Notes: a model not told the origin generated them from the letters alone. A DNA stretch of 64,000 bases from Bacteroidales bacterium (GCA_017934185.1 JAGBJY010000060.1:1-64000); one strand, 5' to 3'; counted from the first letter of the stretch, positions 26,464 to 34,908 are shown. Numbers and translations: made by a program.

Positions 26464-26926
26464 CAAGCGTAATGCTCTCGATTCTGAGGCGCAGGGTTCC
26501 GGCGGGGACATGGGCCTCGGCTATTTCTCCCACCTTCTTGCCCATGAGGGCAGCGCCGATGGGGGATTTCAGCGAAATCTTGCCGGCCTCAAGGTTCATT
26601 TCGTGGGGGCTCACAATCTGGAAACGCATTCGGGCATTGGTAGCAAGGTTCGTGAATTCTACCTGGCTCAGGAGGCATACGCGGTCTTTAGGGAGAACGT
26701 CCGGGTCTACCACGCGGGCATGCTCCAGAATCTTTTGCAGGAAACGGATGCGGCTGATGGTCTTCCCCTGGATGCGCCGTGCTTCACGGTATCCGGCATT
26801 CTCACTGCGGTCTCCTTGGGCGCTGGTTTCCGCGAGGTCTTCCTGCACTTTGGGGTACACCTCTTCAATGAGGTGCTTCAGCTCGGCGGCAATCTCGTCG
26901 TATCTTTGTTTTGACAGGTATTCCAT
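26459..26926 (-). CDS. greA: Transcription elongation factor GreA/GreB family
   Basis: A 155-residue Gre factor that stimulates RNA cleavage in backtracked RNA polymerase. The N-terminal coiled coil has GDRSENAGYREARR (Asp and Glu at its tip as required) near 38-51, and the C-terminal FKBP-like domain has SPHEMNLEAGKISLKSPIGAALMGKK in parts near 105-130. Its stop codon coincides with the broken edge of the menA remnant. A hairpin lies upstream on the other side. Confidence 0.9.
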   Translation of the reverse strand: MEYLSKQRYDEIAAELKHLIEEVYPKVQEDLAETSAQGDRSENAGYREARRIQGKTISRIRFLQKILEHARVVDPDVLPKDRVCLLSQVEFTNLATNARMRFQIVSPHEMNLEAGKISLKSPIGAALMGKKVGEIAEAHVPAGTLRLRIESITLD

Positions 26927-26968
26927 ACAGTGATTGTGAAATGGAAGCTGCTAACAGTCAATGATTTA

Positions 26969-27008
26969 TGCAATAGTGTCTATGTAAAACTGCATAGACG
27001 CTATTGCA
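26969..27008. terminator. 16-bp inverted repeat (one mismatch), 8-base loop
   Basis: TGCAATAGTGTCTATG (26969-26984) pairs with 26993-27008 at 15 of 16 positions. It sits between greA and the small HdeD-like ORF, both on the minus strand, so it could end transcription of the small ORF before greA. Confidence 0.5.
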
Positions 27009-27022
27009 TAACATGCTTGTAA

Positions 27023-27202
27023 TCAATTAATTGCATTTCGCGTTTCAAGGCGACTGACCCCGGCATCGGCCACGATATAGCCTACGCCGTTGAGGATAAT
27101 GCCGATACCGATGAGGGTGGAAAGCGTTGCAGCCGTGACATCCGGATTGCGGAGGACCAGGGCTACCAGCAGGGCGCCTGTCAGTTTAGTACTTGTTTTC
27201 AT
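27023..27202 (-). CDS. 59-residue internally deleted derivative of an HdeD-like membrane protein
   Basis: The ORF starts MKTSTKLTGALLVAL and continues VLRNPDVTAATLSTLIG. Its first 15 residues match the start, and the rest matches the C-terminus, of the full-length HdeD/DUF308 protein at 42820-43392; the central membrane helices are missing. The breakpoints coincide with a 7-bp direct repeat (GCCAAGG at 42979-42985 and 43333-43339) in the full gene, 354 bp apart, an in-frame loss of 118 codons. The frame is intact and a TATATTTG (27232-27225, minus) lies upstream, so it may be expressed as a two-helix mini protein. It may equally be debris. Confidence 0.7.
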   Translation of the reverse strand: MKTSTKLTGALLVALVLRNPDVTAATLSTLIGIGIILNGVGYIVADAGVSRLETRNAIN

Positions 27203-27285
27203 ACGAAATGGTTTTATCGTAAGACAAATATAAAAAAAATCGATGAAACCTGTATTAAGAAATTGTTAAATCGGCCTCAGGGCTC

Positions 27286-27316
27286 TTGCGCGGAGCGCCG
27301 ATATCAAGTAACTTTG
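27286..27316 (+). promoter_or_regulatory. Promoter of the Na/Pi transporter fusion, near-leaderless
   Basis: TTG 27286-27288, 20 bases, TAACTTTG 27309-27316. The ATG at 27321 follows by 4 bases, so transcription would start at or next to the start codon. Confidence 0.7.
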
Positions 27317-27320
27317 TACC

Positions 27321-29270
27321 ATGATTCTGACAGTATTTAAACTCCTTGGCTGCATCGCCCTGCTGATGTACGGCATGAAGGTGATGAGCGAGGCCCTGCA
27401 AAAGATGGCGGGCCCGGGACTGAGGCATATTCTTGGTGCAATGACTACGAACCGCTTTACCGGTGTGCTTACCGGTATGCTGGTTTGTGTGGCAGTACAG
27501 TCATCGGCCGCAACCACGGTGATGGCTGTTTCTTTTGTCAACGCGGCGCTCCTGACGCTCTCCCAGGCCATTTCGGTGATTATGGGCGCCAACATCGGCA
27601 CCACCCTGAGCGCCTGGATTATGTCGGCCGGTTTTTCCTTCAATATCACCAATCTGGTTTGGCCGGTGTTCCTTGTCGCGGTTGTCCTGATTCAGTTCCG
27701 GAAGCACCGGTATCTGGGCGACTTTCTGTTTGGCCTGTCGTTCATGTTTTTTGCCCTGGGAACCTTGAATGCCACCGGGCATGAGATGGACCTGGCGCAT
27801 AATGAGGGCGTTGTGAACTTCTTTGCCTCTTTCGATTCCGGAAACTATCTGACCATCCTACTGTTCATTCTGATCGGCGGCCTGCTTACCATGATGGCCC
27901 AGTCATCGGCCGCGCTCATGGCCATTACGATGGTCCTCTGCACCAGCGGCGTCCTTACCATCTACCAAGGCATCGCGCTGGTCATGGGTGAGAATATCGG
28001 CACCACCATCACGGCGAATATCGCCGCACTCTCGGCCAATACGCAGGCTCGGAGGGCCGCCCTGGCTCATCTGGTATTCAATGTCGTTGGCGTGCTTTGG
28101 ATGCTAGCTGTTTTCTACCCGTTTGTCAATGCAGCCTGCCACCTGGTGGGCGTAGATCCGCATGCAGATACCCAGAGTGCCGCCCGCCTGTCATTCGTCC
28201 TGGCCACTTTCCATACCATGTTCAATGTGACCAATACAGCCATCCTTATCTGGTTCATCCCCCAGTTGGAGAAGTTGGTCAGCAAACTCATCCCGCAGAA
28301 GGCCGGCGACGAAGGATTCAAGCTGCAGTATATCCAGAGCGGTATCATGAAGACCCCGGAAATCGCTGTCCTCCAGGCTCAGAAGGAAACGGAACTCTTT
28401 GCCGACAGGATGCGTCAGATGTTTGCCGATGTACGTGAGCTCTACGCAATTACCGATGCAGAGGCCTTTGCCAAGAAAGCCGCGCGCATAAAGGAAATGG
28501 AGGAGATGAGCGACCGGCTGGAGAGTGAAATCGGCAGTTACCTGGCACAGGTGGGCAATGCCCATTTGAGCGACGACACCAAGCGGAAAGTCCGCGCGCT
28601 GCTGCGCGAAGTGAGCGAGCTGGAAAGCATCGGCGACAGCCTCTTCAACCTCTCCCGCACCATGGAGCGCAAACTCGGCCAGAAAGCCGCCTTTACGGCC
28701 GACCAGGAAAAAGGGATTGCCGATATGTTCTCCCTGCTTGACAAGGCGATGGAGAATATGGAGCTGGTTCTCAAAGGCGAGGGCGAACACGAAGTGTCCC
28801 AGCAGCTTGAGAATCAGATTGACAGTCTCCGGAACAGCCTCCGGGCCAAGAATACCGAAGATGTGGATGAAGGCGTTTACAGTTTTGCTGTCGGCACCAT
28901 TTTCATCGACCTGGTGCGCGAGTGTGAGAAATGCGGCGACTATGTCATCAACGTTGTGGAAGCCAAAATGGGAAAACGCGACAATGAGCAGGAAACCGGG
29001 TCCCTCCAGCTGGACCTTTCCCAAAAGACCGCCAGCGTGGACGGCGTTGCCCTGGACCTCACCAAAACCGAATTCGAACTGCTGAACCTGCTTTCATCGA
29101 ACCCCGGCCGAATCTTCTCCCGCAGCGAATTGCTGGACCTGGTCTGGCCCAAAGACGTGATTGTGGGGGAGCGGGTGGTGGATGTCAATATCCGCCGCAT
29201 CCGCGCCAAACTGGGCTCCGAAGCCAACCACATCCGCACCCGCGCCGGTTACGGTTATTACTACGAGTAG
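27321..29270 (+). CDS. Na/Pi cotransporter - PhoU - PhoB-type winged-helix fusion
   Basis: One open frame of 649 residues. Residues 1-330 are a NptA/PNaS-type transporter with the two inverted-repeat QSSAATT and QSSAALM motifs (near 57 and 194) and the paired GANIGTT and GENIGTT loops. Residues about 350-550 are a PhoU-like helical domain (RMRQMFADVREL, LRRV-type helices, VINVVEAKMG). Residues about 558-649 form a complete OmpR/PhoB effector domain: LDLTKTEFELLNLLSSNPG, then FSRSELLDLVW, RVVDVNIRRIRAKLG (recognition helix) and the wing TRAGYGYYYE. NptA-PhoU proteins normally end near residue 560. Seen: continuous frame and intact motifs in all parts. Inferred: a membrane-bound phosphate transporter that also binds DNA. 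A fusion by deletion of an intervening segment is the alternative. Confidence 0.88.
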   Translation: MILTVFKLLGCIALLMYGMKVMSEALQKMAGPGLRHILGAMTTNRFTGVLTGMLVCVAVQSSAATTVMAVSFVNAALLTLSQAISVIMGANIGTTLSAWIMSAGFSFNITNLVWPVFLVAVVLIQFRKHRYLGDFLFGLSFMFFALGTLNATGHEMDLAHNEGVVNFFASFDSGNYLTILLFILIGGLLTMMAQSSAALMAITMVLCTSGVLTIYQGIALVMGENIGTTITANIAALSANTQARRAALAHLVFNVVGVLWMLAVFYPFVNAACHLVGVDPHADTQSAARLSFVLATFHTMFNVTNTAILIWFIPQLEKLVSKLIPQKAGDEGFKLQYIQSGIMKTPEIAVLQAQKETELFADRMRQMFADVRELYAITDAEAFAKKAARIKEMEEMSDRLESEIGSYLAQVGNAHLSDDTKRKVRALLREVSELESIGDSLFNLSRTMERKLGQKAAFTADQEKGIADMFSLLDKAMENMELVLKGEGEHEVSQQLENQIDSLRNSLRAKNTEDVDEGVYSFAVGTIFIDLVRECEKCGDYVINVVEAKMGKRDNEQETGSLQLDLSQKTASVDGVALDLTKTEFELLNLLSSNPGRIFSRSELLDLVWPKDVIVGERVVDVNIRRIRAKLGSEANHIRTRAGYGYYYE

Positions 29271-29278
29271 CGGGCTGC

Positions 29279-29899
29279 CTATTCTTCCTCACCTTTGCGA
29301 TGCCGGACAAAGCAGAAGTCACACATCTGCCCGCCTTGGCAGAGGGTTTGGGTGCGCTTGAAATCGATGTTGTGGAGGTTCCCGTAGTTGATAATGTCGC
29401 TGTGGCAGAACATCGGCCCGAAACGTTCCAGCAGGTTCCGTTTGCCGAATTCATACTGGTACAGGCACTCCAGCGTCTCGAAGTGGTAATACTCCTTGGG
29501 GTCTTCGGGGTGCCAAACGTACTTCCAGCCTTTGCCGGAGCCGTACTTGAAGCCAAGCGGGATAATCTTGCGCATGACGCTCATGAAAAACGGCAGCCTG
29601 GACAGTTTCTGGAAAGTCTCCGGCGAAAGTGCCGCCCACATGTGGGTTGAAATGAGTTCAAACGCTTCGTCGGCCGATTTGCCGTGCTTCTGCAGCGCCT
29701 CGTCGATGGCAATGGTAGGAAGGATGTTGCACAGGTGGCCATAGTTGCCCTTGTCGGCATAACCTAACGCCTGCTCCTCGGCAATGAGAGCGGCCATGCG
29801 CTCCAGCACATCGGCCTGTACCTCTGGCTCCAACTTCTTGTACAGAACGGCATACCTGCCATTCATCACCATATTCAGGGGGGTGTAGACTTTTTTCAT
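29279..29899 (-). CDS. L-2-amino-thiazoline-4-carboxylate hydrolase family protein
   Basis: A 206-residue protein of the ATC-hydrolase family (PF14196 type), named for opening the thiazoline ring on the route to L-cysteine, though most members are untested. Features are NMVMNGRYAVLYKKL at the start, a central HMWAAL/FFMSVMRK region, and a C-terminal YQYEFGKRNLLERFGPMFC with CQGGQMCDFCF. ATG 29899 is chosen because TATCTTTG lies 8 bases upstream. Convergent with the transporter fusion. Confidence 0.7.
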   Translation of the reverse strand: MKKVYTPLNMVMNGRYAVLYKKLEPEVQADVLERMAALIAEEQALGYADKGNYGHLCNILPTIAIDEALQKHGKSADEAFELISTHMWAALSPETFQKLSRLPFFMSVMRKIIPLGFKYGSGKGWKYVWHPEDPKEYYHFETLECLYQYEFGKRNLLERFGPMFCHSDIINYGNLHNIDFKRTQTLCQGGQMCDFCFVRHRKGEEE

Positions 29900-29906
29900 A
29901 ACTGGA

Positions 29907-29914
29907 CAAAGATA
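29907..29914 (-). promoter_or_regulatory. -7 element of the ATC-hydrolase-like gene
   Basis: Minus-strand TATCTTTG ends 8 bases before the ATG at 29899, implying a leader of only a few nucleotides. No clear -33 element. Confidence 0.5.
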
Positions 29915-30083
29915 CAGGCTTCTCTTTGCAACCCGGTTGCGAAATGAACAGGCTGGCAATCAATAAAGAAGATATTGCGATTGTGAGCGTACACCTGCCC
30001 GGCTTGTTCCAGAGGAGAGGGGTGGGAAATAAAAAGTCCTAATTCCGGATAACATCCTGCTAAAATAACAAGAAATCATTGCC

Positions 30084-30091
30084 TACCTTTG
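30084..30091 (+). promoter_or_regulatory. -7 element of the DUF4491 gene
   Basis: TACCTTTG, 22 bases before the first ATG. No good TTG at the expected distance. Confidence 0.45.
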
Positions 30092-30113
30092 TGGGCGTGA
30101 AAAGCAGATTAGC

Positions 30114-30455
30114 ATGGATATGAATTTCAGCGGCATCATAGTAGGGGCGGCAGTTTTCCTGAGCATCGGAATCTGTCATCCCGCAGTCATCAAGATGGAG
30201 TACCGGTGGGGAAAGCAGAGCTGGTGGGTATGGCTGGTAGTAGGTTGTATCTGCACCGCATCCTCGCTGTTTGTGAAGGATTCCATCATCTCAACCATCC
30301 TCGGCGGTTTTGCCTTCTCCTGTTTCTGGGCTATCCATGAGATGTTCCTTCAAGAGAAACGTGTGCTGAAAGGCTGGTTCCCGGAGAATCCCCATCGGCA
30401 CGATTACTATCAGAAAAAGCGTGAGGCTTGGAAGGCCCAACAAAAGCAGGTTTAA
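30114..30455 (+). CDS. DUF4491 small membrane protein
   Basis: A 113-residue protein (or 111 from ATG 30120, MNFSG, the usual family start) with three membrane helices (about 6-24, 34-53, 58-77) and a basic tail containing the family signature KGWFPENPHRHDYY. DUF4491 is a conserved Bacteroidota family of unknown role. Its stop overlaps the end of the broken SMR gene on the other strand. Confidence 0.8.
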   Translation: MDMNFSGIIVGAAVFLSIGICHPAVIKMEYRWGKQSWWVWLVVGCICTASSLFVKDSIISTILGGFAFSCFWAIHEMFLQEKRVLKGWFPENPHRHDYYQKKREAWKAQQKQV

Positions 30456-30687
30456 ACCATTTTAAGCCCGACAACGGACGCAATCAGGGTAAAAATAAAA
30501 AACAGCCGCCAGAAACTTGCGGGCTCTTTGTGGCTTTTGCCAGGAACACCATACTTAACGCATACAACAGCACAAATACAGCGTGCCACGCAATGGCGGC
30601 CCGTCCGGTAGCCAGATTGGCTTTCCCCAGGCAGAAAGTGAAGCCGCATTCGCAGAGTCCTGCAATAATCAAAATAATCCAATTCAT
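30452..30687 (-). pseudogene. SMR-family efflux gene with internal deletion and frameshift
   Basis: From ATG 30687 the product reads MNWIILIIAGLCECGFTFCL, almost identical to the intact SMR protein at 52587-52907, up to LAKATK. The next 85 bp of the intact gene (52666-52750) are missing; the sequence resumes in another frame as KEPASFWRLFFIFTLIASVV to the normal end. Because 85 is not a multiple of three, the third helix is lost and the frame broken. It cannot make a four-helix SMR pump. Confidence 0.85.
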
Positions 30688-30720
30688 AATAATCCTTTTT
30701 TGGGCAGAGAGGCATCTCTT

Positions 30721-31395
30721 TTATAACCATTGGAAGTTCTCTTTTCCGGCGCCTATCTCGAAATGGCATTTGACGATACCGAGGTCAATGTTGGTATATC
30801 CGGCCATTGAGAATCCGGTCTTGGTCTCCACCTTGTTGCCCTCGTGCAAAATGAACTTGAACTTTTGCTGGTTGACAGCAGTGGGAGCCAGCAGGGCCGC
30901 TTCCATTCCATCCTGGAACCACTTGGGAGGAAGGTCGTCGGATTCATAGAACTGCTTTACGGGCTTCAAAGGGTGCTGTACACCCTGAATGGTGCCGTAG
31001 CCCAGTGCAATTACGCAGTGAACGGTATCCCCGCCACGAAGCGTATAGGTTCCGGGAATTTTTTTGTAGGTGAGTCCTACCCAGCAGGTGTTCAATCCCA
31101 GGGTCTGGGCCAGAAGCACAAGTCTCTCACCATAGTAGCCAATCTTCTCCTCGGCCTCTTTTCCCTTTGGCCCGGCCATAACAAAGTAATTCTTTACGCC
31201 AGAGAACTGGCCATACTTCCACATGCCGGAGGCGAAGCACTTGGGCTCATCCAGAACCAGCTGGATGTTCAGGCCACTTTCGGCGTTCAACTTGTCCATC
31301 TCGCCGCGAAGGGTCGCGACATTTGCCATTTCAATGGGCTGATCTGTGTATTTTCGCACGGAATGCCGTGCCTTGATTGCTTCAATGAGTTCCAT
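30721..31395 (-). CDS. Nitroreductase-family flavoprotein
   Basis: A 224-residue FMN-dependent nitroreductase-like oxidoreductase. The FMN-phosphate-binding start IKARHSVRKYTDQPI is at residues 6-20, a dimer/flavin loop is GERLVLLAQTLGLNTCWVG near 89-107, and ALLAPTAVNQQKF is near 167-179. The order of motifs and the GLTYKKI segment fit the TM1586-like nitroreductase subgroup. The substrate is unknown. TACCTTTG (31427-31420, minus) is a likely -7 element. Confidence 0.82.
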   Translation of the reverse strand: MELIEAIKARHSVRKYTDQPIEMANVATLRGEMDKLNAESGLNIQLVLDEPKCFASGMWKYGQFSGVKNYFVMAGPKGKEAEEKIGYYGERLVLLAQTLGLNTCWVGLTYKKIPGTYTLRGGDTVHCVIALGYGTIQGVQHPLKPVKQFYESDDLPPKWFQDGMEAALLAPTAVNQQKFKFILHEGNKVETKTGFSMAGYTNIDLGIVKCHFEIGAGKENFQWL

Positions 31396-31419
31396 ATTCC
31401 ATCGCTTGTTGTATATTTA

Positions 31420-31427
31420 CAAAGGTA
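31420..31427 (-). promoter_or_regulatory. -7 element of the nitroreductase gene
   Basis: Minus-strand TACCTTTG 25 bases before the ATG at 31395. The rest of 31428-31648 is A/T-rich intergenic DNA with a 12-bp palindrome (TTGATGCATCAA, 31501-31512) and a motif shared with 57898-57914; no other gene is seen there. Confidence 0.5.
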
Positions 31428-31648
31428 TAAAAAGAATCTGAAGTAATTGTTATTCTGTGCAGAAATCACTATTTTAGCAGGATACAAAAGTAGACTTTTT
31501 TTGATGCATCAACCAAAAAACATAGAAGTACGTGGTGCCAGGCATTCTTATAAGTTGGTTTGGCGACAGTTTTCATGAACCGCGCGACATTTTCTGCGAA
31601 ACGGCCAAATTCGGGTTCTTGCGAATGCTCTTGTTCTCAAAAAAGCCT

Positions 31649-31656
31649 TAATTTTG
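31649..31656 (+). promoter_or_regulatory. -7 element of the TPR-AraC regulator
   Basis: TAATTTTG ends 21 bases before the GTG start at 31678 and overlaps an upstream TTG, which argues against the longer reading frame from 31654. Confidence 0.5.
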
Positions 31657-31677
31657 TCAGTATTATACGTTCGGACC

Positions 31678-33351
31678 GTGAAAAAGCTCCTATCCTTCAT
31701 AACAACCTGTGTACTCTTGTTGTCCTGTTGCTCGCCGGCCGGCGACACCGGTGTGGCGGCAGAAGAGACCTACGCCCCTGCCCATATCCGGGAACTGGCA
31801 CAAACCGACTACGAGGCGGCCATGAAGCTCACGACAGACGGCCTGCGCAGCGGTCAGCTCAGCGCTTTTACCGCAAACGAACTGCGTGCCAATCTCACTT
31901 ATCAGTATACAGAAGACTATTCTTCTGCGGCCAATTATATGCGCAAGGCCTTGGAGCAGGAGGAGGCCCGTGCCCCCGGATTCCGCTCGGAACTCCTATA
32001 CCACCTGGCGACAATCCTCCGAAATGCCAGGGACTACACGGAACTTCTTGCTGCTTGTACGGAAGGGAAGGAATGTGCCCACCGGGCAGGCAAACTATTT
32101 GAGGAATACTCCTTTGACTTCATGGCAGGCAATGGCCTTCATGACCTTGGGGAGGAAGCTTCACTTGAAATGATGCAAACGGCTGTCTCAAAGGCATCGG
32201 CCATTGCCAGGACCGAATCCGAGTACGGGCATCTTCTCTATTTCTCCACGCAGTATATCAACTGTCTTATCGGGGAAAAGGACTACAAGGCTGCCCTTGC
32301 TGCATGTGCTTCCTTCGAAGGCAATATCGGCCAAATGGAAAACCTTTTTCCTGAGGCTAACCACTCTTACATAGACCGCTTCCGCTTTTATCTGGATGTG
32401 GACCGCGCCATCTGTAGCTCCTACTTGGGGGAGCCAGAAGCAGCCTCCAAGGCTCTGGAAAGCGCCCTGACGCGGGAATACGCGGGCACTACGGGCGGAA
32501 AGATTCGCGTTGTGGATTATTACGCTGCCGCCGGAGCGCCGGACAAGATTCTGGCCCTTTATCAAGGGGACTTACCCTTCACGGGTTCTGATACAATAAG
32601 CCGGGATTACCGCTTTCGCATCGCCCGCCTCAAAGAAGCCTATGCCAACGCCGGAATACCTGAAAAAGCCCGCGAGTACCAGGAAATCTACGATACCCTG
32701 AGTAAGAAAATAGAAGCTAAAGAGCAGGCCGAAGGAACCAAGGTGAATGCCGCGGAGTACAATACACAGAGCTATCGGCTCAAACTGGATGACACTACTA
32801 AGGTCTTGAAAAGAAACCAGCGCCTCATCCTTGCCCTCATTATCGTCTTTGTCCTTGCTGTCGCTGTCCTTCTATTGATTACCCTAAGAAAAGCCAGGCA
32901 GCACAGCAAAGAAACGCGGGCCCTGGAAAAGAGTCTTGGATCCATCCGCCGTCAGGTCTCCATCATCGCAGAAAAGGAGCTCCAGAAAGATGTCCCTGAA
33001 GGAAGGGAAAAGCAGCAGCCCGCTTCCCTCAAAGGCCTCATCGAGGGCCAGGAACTCTACCTGAATAAAAACCTCAACCGGCAGAGCGCAACAGCGCTTC
33101 TTGGCAAAACCGAATACGAAATAGACAAGATGTTGGATGAAATTGCCCCCGGCATCAGTTTCCCGGACTATATCAAGAGCCTTCGCATCCGCCACGCTCT
33201 GGAACTTCTTGGGCAGAATCCCGATATCCCTATCGCGGAGCTTGCCGACCGCAGCGGCTTCTACACCCTCCGCACCTTCCAGCGCTCCTTCCTTGCCATC
33301 ACCGGAAAGACACCAAGCGATTATGCACAGTATTTGAAAGAAAACAAATAG
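31678..33351 (+). CDS. Membrane-tethered TPR sensor with AraC-type DNA-binding domain
   Basis: A 557-residue one-component regulator. The GTG start gives a lipoprotein-like signal (FITTCVLLLSCCSPAG). Residues about 25-370 are helical TPR-like repeats outside the inner membrane. A single helix (about 382-402, LILALIIVFVLAVAVLLLI) crosses it, then a cytoplasmic coiled coil and an AraC helix-turn-helix pair (about 455-555; IAELADRSGFYTLRTFQRSF, GKTPSDYAQYLK). This layout occurs in Bacteroidota regulators that sense periplasmic events. It leads a run of genes (gaps of 2-22 bp) to 38803, which it may control. If the N-terminus is truly lipidated as well as spanning, the topology would be odd; an uncleaved signal anchor is the alternative. 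Confidence 0.78.
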   Translation: MKKLLSFITTCVLLLSCCSPAGDTGVAAEETYAPAHIRELAQTDYEAAMKLTTDGLRSGQLSAFTANELRANLTYQYTEDYSSAANYMRKALEQEEARAPGFRSELLYHLATILRNARDYTELLAACTEGKECAHRAGKLFEEYSFDFMAGNGLHDLGEEASLEMMQTAVSKASAIARTESEYGHLLYFSTQYINCLIGEKDYKAALAACASFEGNIGQMENLFPEANHSYIDRFRFYLDVDRAICSSYLGEPEAASKALESALTREYAGTTGGKIRVVDYYAAAGAPDKILALYQGDLPFTGSDTISRDYRFRIARLKEAYANAGIPEKAREYQEIYDTLSKKIEAKEQAEGTKVNAAEYNTQSYRLKLDDTTKVLKRNQRLILALIIVFVLAVAVLLLITLRKARQHSKETRALEKSLGSIRRQVSIIAEKELQKDVPEGREKQQPASLKGLIEGQELYLNKNLNRQSATALLGKTEYEIDKMLDEIAPGISFPDYIKSLRIRHALELLGQNPDIPIAELADRSGFYTLRTFQRSFLAITGKTPSDYAQYLKENK

Positions 33352-33360
33352 ATACATACC

Positions 33361-33900
33361 ATGATGAAAAGAATCACAACCCTTTTGGCCGCTCTCATCT
33401 GCACTGCGGGACTTTTCGCGCAGAATAGCGAGCTTCCTGCCGTCAAGGAAATTGTTTCCATTGAAAACGAAAACACCGGAGAGACGGTAGATGTTGTCAA
33501 TATTCCTCTGGACGGAGTAAACCGCTATTTCCTCCACGTGGGTAATATGGGCATCGGCAACAAGACTGTACAGATTGAACTGGATCCGGTCTGTCGCCTT
33601 TACATACCCCTTGGGAACAACATCACGGAAGCTGTCGCGACAATGGAAGAACTCAAGACCCTGTATAAGGAGCCCAAGGGCACCATGCGCGAAATCCAGG
33701 GCAGTTTCAAACCTTTCTTCCCTACGGAAGAGACCGAGACAGTGCAGGTTTACAAGTTCAAACTCCTATTTGAGAACAAGCTTCAGTTCGTCATCGAGCG
33801 CGACGGCTACGAGCGTGTTGCCTACCTTGCCAAATCCGAGTTCGGCTCCCTCCTTCGCGGCCTGAAGTTTTACGGCAAGTTGCATAAATCAGAACTCTAG
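33361..33900 (+). CDS. Secreted protein of unknown function
   Basis: A 179-residue protein with signal peptide TLLAALICTAGLFAQ. The mature part is beta-rich with no recognised domain (VDVVNIPLDGVNRYFLHVG, YKFKLLFENKLQFVIERDGY). It lies 9 bp after the membrane regulator and 2 bp before a DUF3089 lipoprotein, so it is probably co-transcribed. It might be the periplasmic partner or ligand carrier of the regulator; that is speculation. Confidence 0.7.
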   Translation: MMKRITTLLAALICTAGLFAQNSELPAVKEIVSIENENTGETVDVVNIPLDGVNRYFLHVGNMGIGNKTVQIELDPVCRLYIPLGNNITEAVATMEELKTLYKEPKGTMREIQGSFKPFFPTEETETVQVYKFKLLFENKLQFVIERDGYERVAYLAKSEFGSLLRGLKFYGKLHKSEL

Positions 33901-33902
33901 GG

Positions 33903-34886
33903 ATGACGAGACGACTGCTTCCCGCACTGGTTTCTTTACTGGTCCTCCTTCCTGCCTGCAAACGCAGTGAGGTGGTTCCCGCTGCCCCGGACTACGCCAA
34001 CCCCGCCATGTGGATAACGCAGGATTTGGACCCGGACGGAACCGGGGCCGATGTCTTCTATGTGGTTTCCACCTGGGAAATGGACTGGAAGGATGCCAAA
34101 GGGCGCACCATCCATTACGCCGATGTCTGGAATCCGGAGCATTGTGCGCACATGGCAACGGAGATGAATGGAGTTGCCGCCTACATGGCCCCGGGGAACC
34201 GCTTTTGGGCACCTTATTATCGGCATACCACCATTGAGGCCTTTACTTCCCGGGACGAAGATGTTATTCATCAGCGCACCCGTCTTTCAATGCAGGATGT
34301 ATGCGACGCCTTCGACTGTTTCCTGATGCAGCGCGACCCTCAGCGGCCGCTCATTATCGCCGGTTTCAGCCAGGGCGGACTTGCAGTGGTGGAACTCCTG
34401 AAGCACATGGACGATGCCACTTACAGCCAGCTGGCCGGGGCCTACGTGCTGGGTTACAAAGTGACCGACGAAGACCTTGCCTCCTGCCCGCATATAAAGC
34501 CGGCGAAGGGGGCCGATGATACGGGCGTCACCATCTGCTATAACACGGTAAAAGACATCAAATACATCAATCCGGTGTTATCGGCCACCAGCATTGGCAT
34601 CAATCCGGTGAACTGGGTGACTGATGCGACCCCTGCCGTACTGCACGATACCATTACCGTGACCTTATCACCTGAGTACCATGTCCTTGTGGTGGACGGC
34701 TATGAAGGTGCCGAGTATCCGCCGTTTGAAGATTTCATCAACGTAGGCGACATCCACAGCTGCGAGCCCTGGCTCTACAGCGAATGCCTGCAGGAAAACA
34801 TCCGCGTGCGAGCCCGGTCCTGGCGCGGAATCCTTACCGATACCTGTGCCAAGTTTACGGAATTGCCGAACAGTTGCAGACAATAA
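33903..34886 (+). CDS. DUF3089 alpha/beta-hydrolase lipoprotein
   Basis: A 327-residue lipoprotein (lipobox LLPAC, Cys19) of the DUF3089 family, an alpha/beta-hydrolase-like group. The nucleophile elbow GFSQGG is near residue 155, with RPLIIA before it and VELLKHM after; a late His in VGDIHSCEPW is the likely third member of the triad. Substrate is unknown; esterase or lipase activity is the usual guess. It is embedded in the 31.7-38.8 kb gene run. Confidence 0.8.
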   Translation: MTRRLLPALVSLLVLLPACKRSEVVPAAPDYANPAMWITQDLDPDGTGADVFYVVSTWEMDWKDAKGRTIHYADVWNPEHCAHMATEMNGVAAYMAPGNRFWAPYYRHTTIEAFTSRDEDVIHQRTRLSMQDVCDAFDCFLMQRDPQRPLIIAGFSQGGLAVVELLKHMDDATYSQLAGAYVLGYKVTDEDLASCPHIKPAKGADDTGVTICYNTVKDIKYINPVLSATSIGINPVNWVTDATPAVLHDTITVTLSPEYHVLVVDGYEGAEYPPFEDFINVGDIHSCEPWLYSECLQENIRVRARSWRGILTDTCAKFTELPNSCRQ

Positions 34887-34908
34887 ACAACCGCTTTAAC
34901 ATTCTGAT

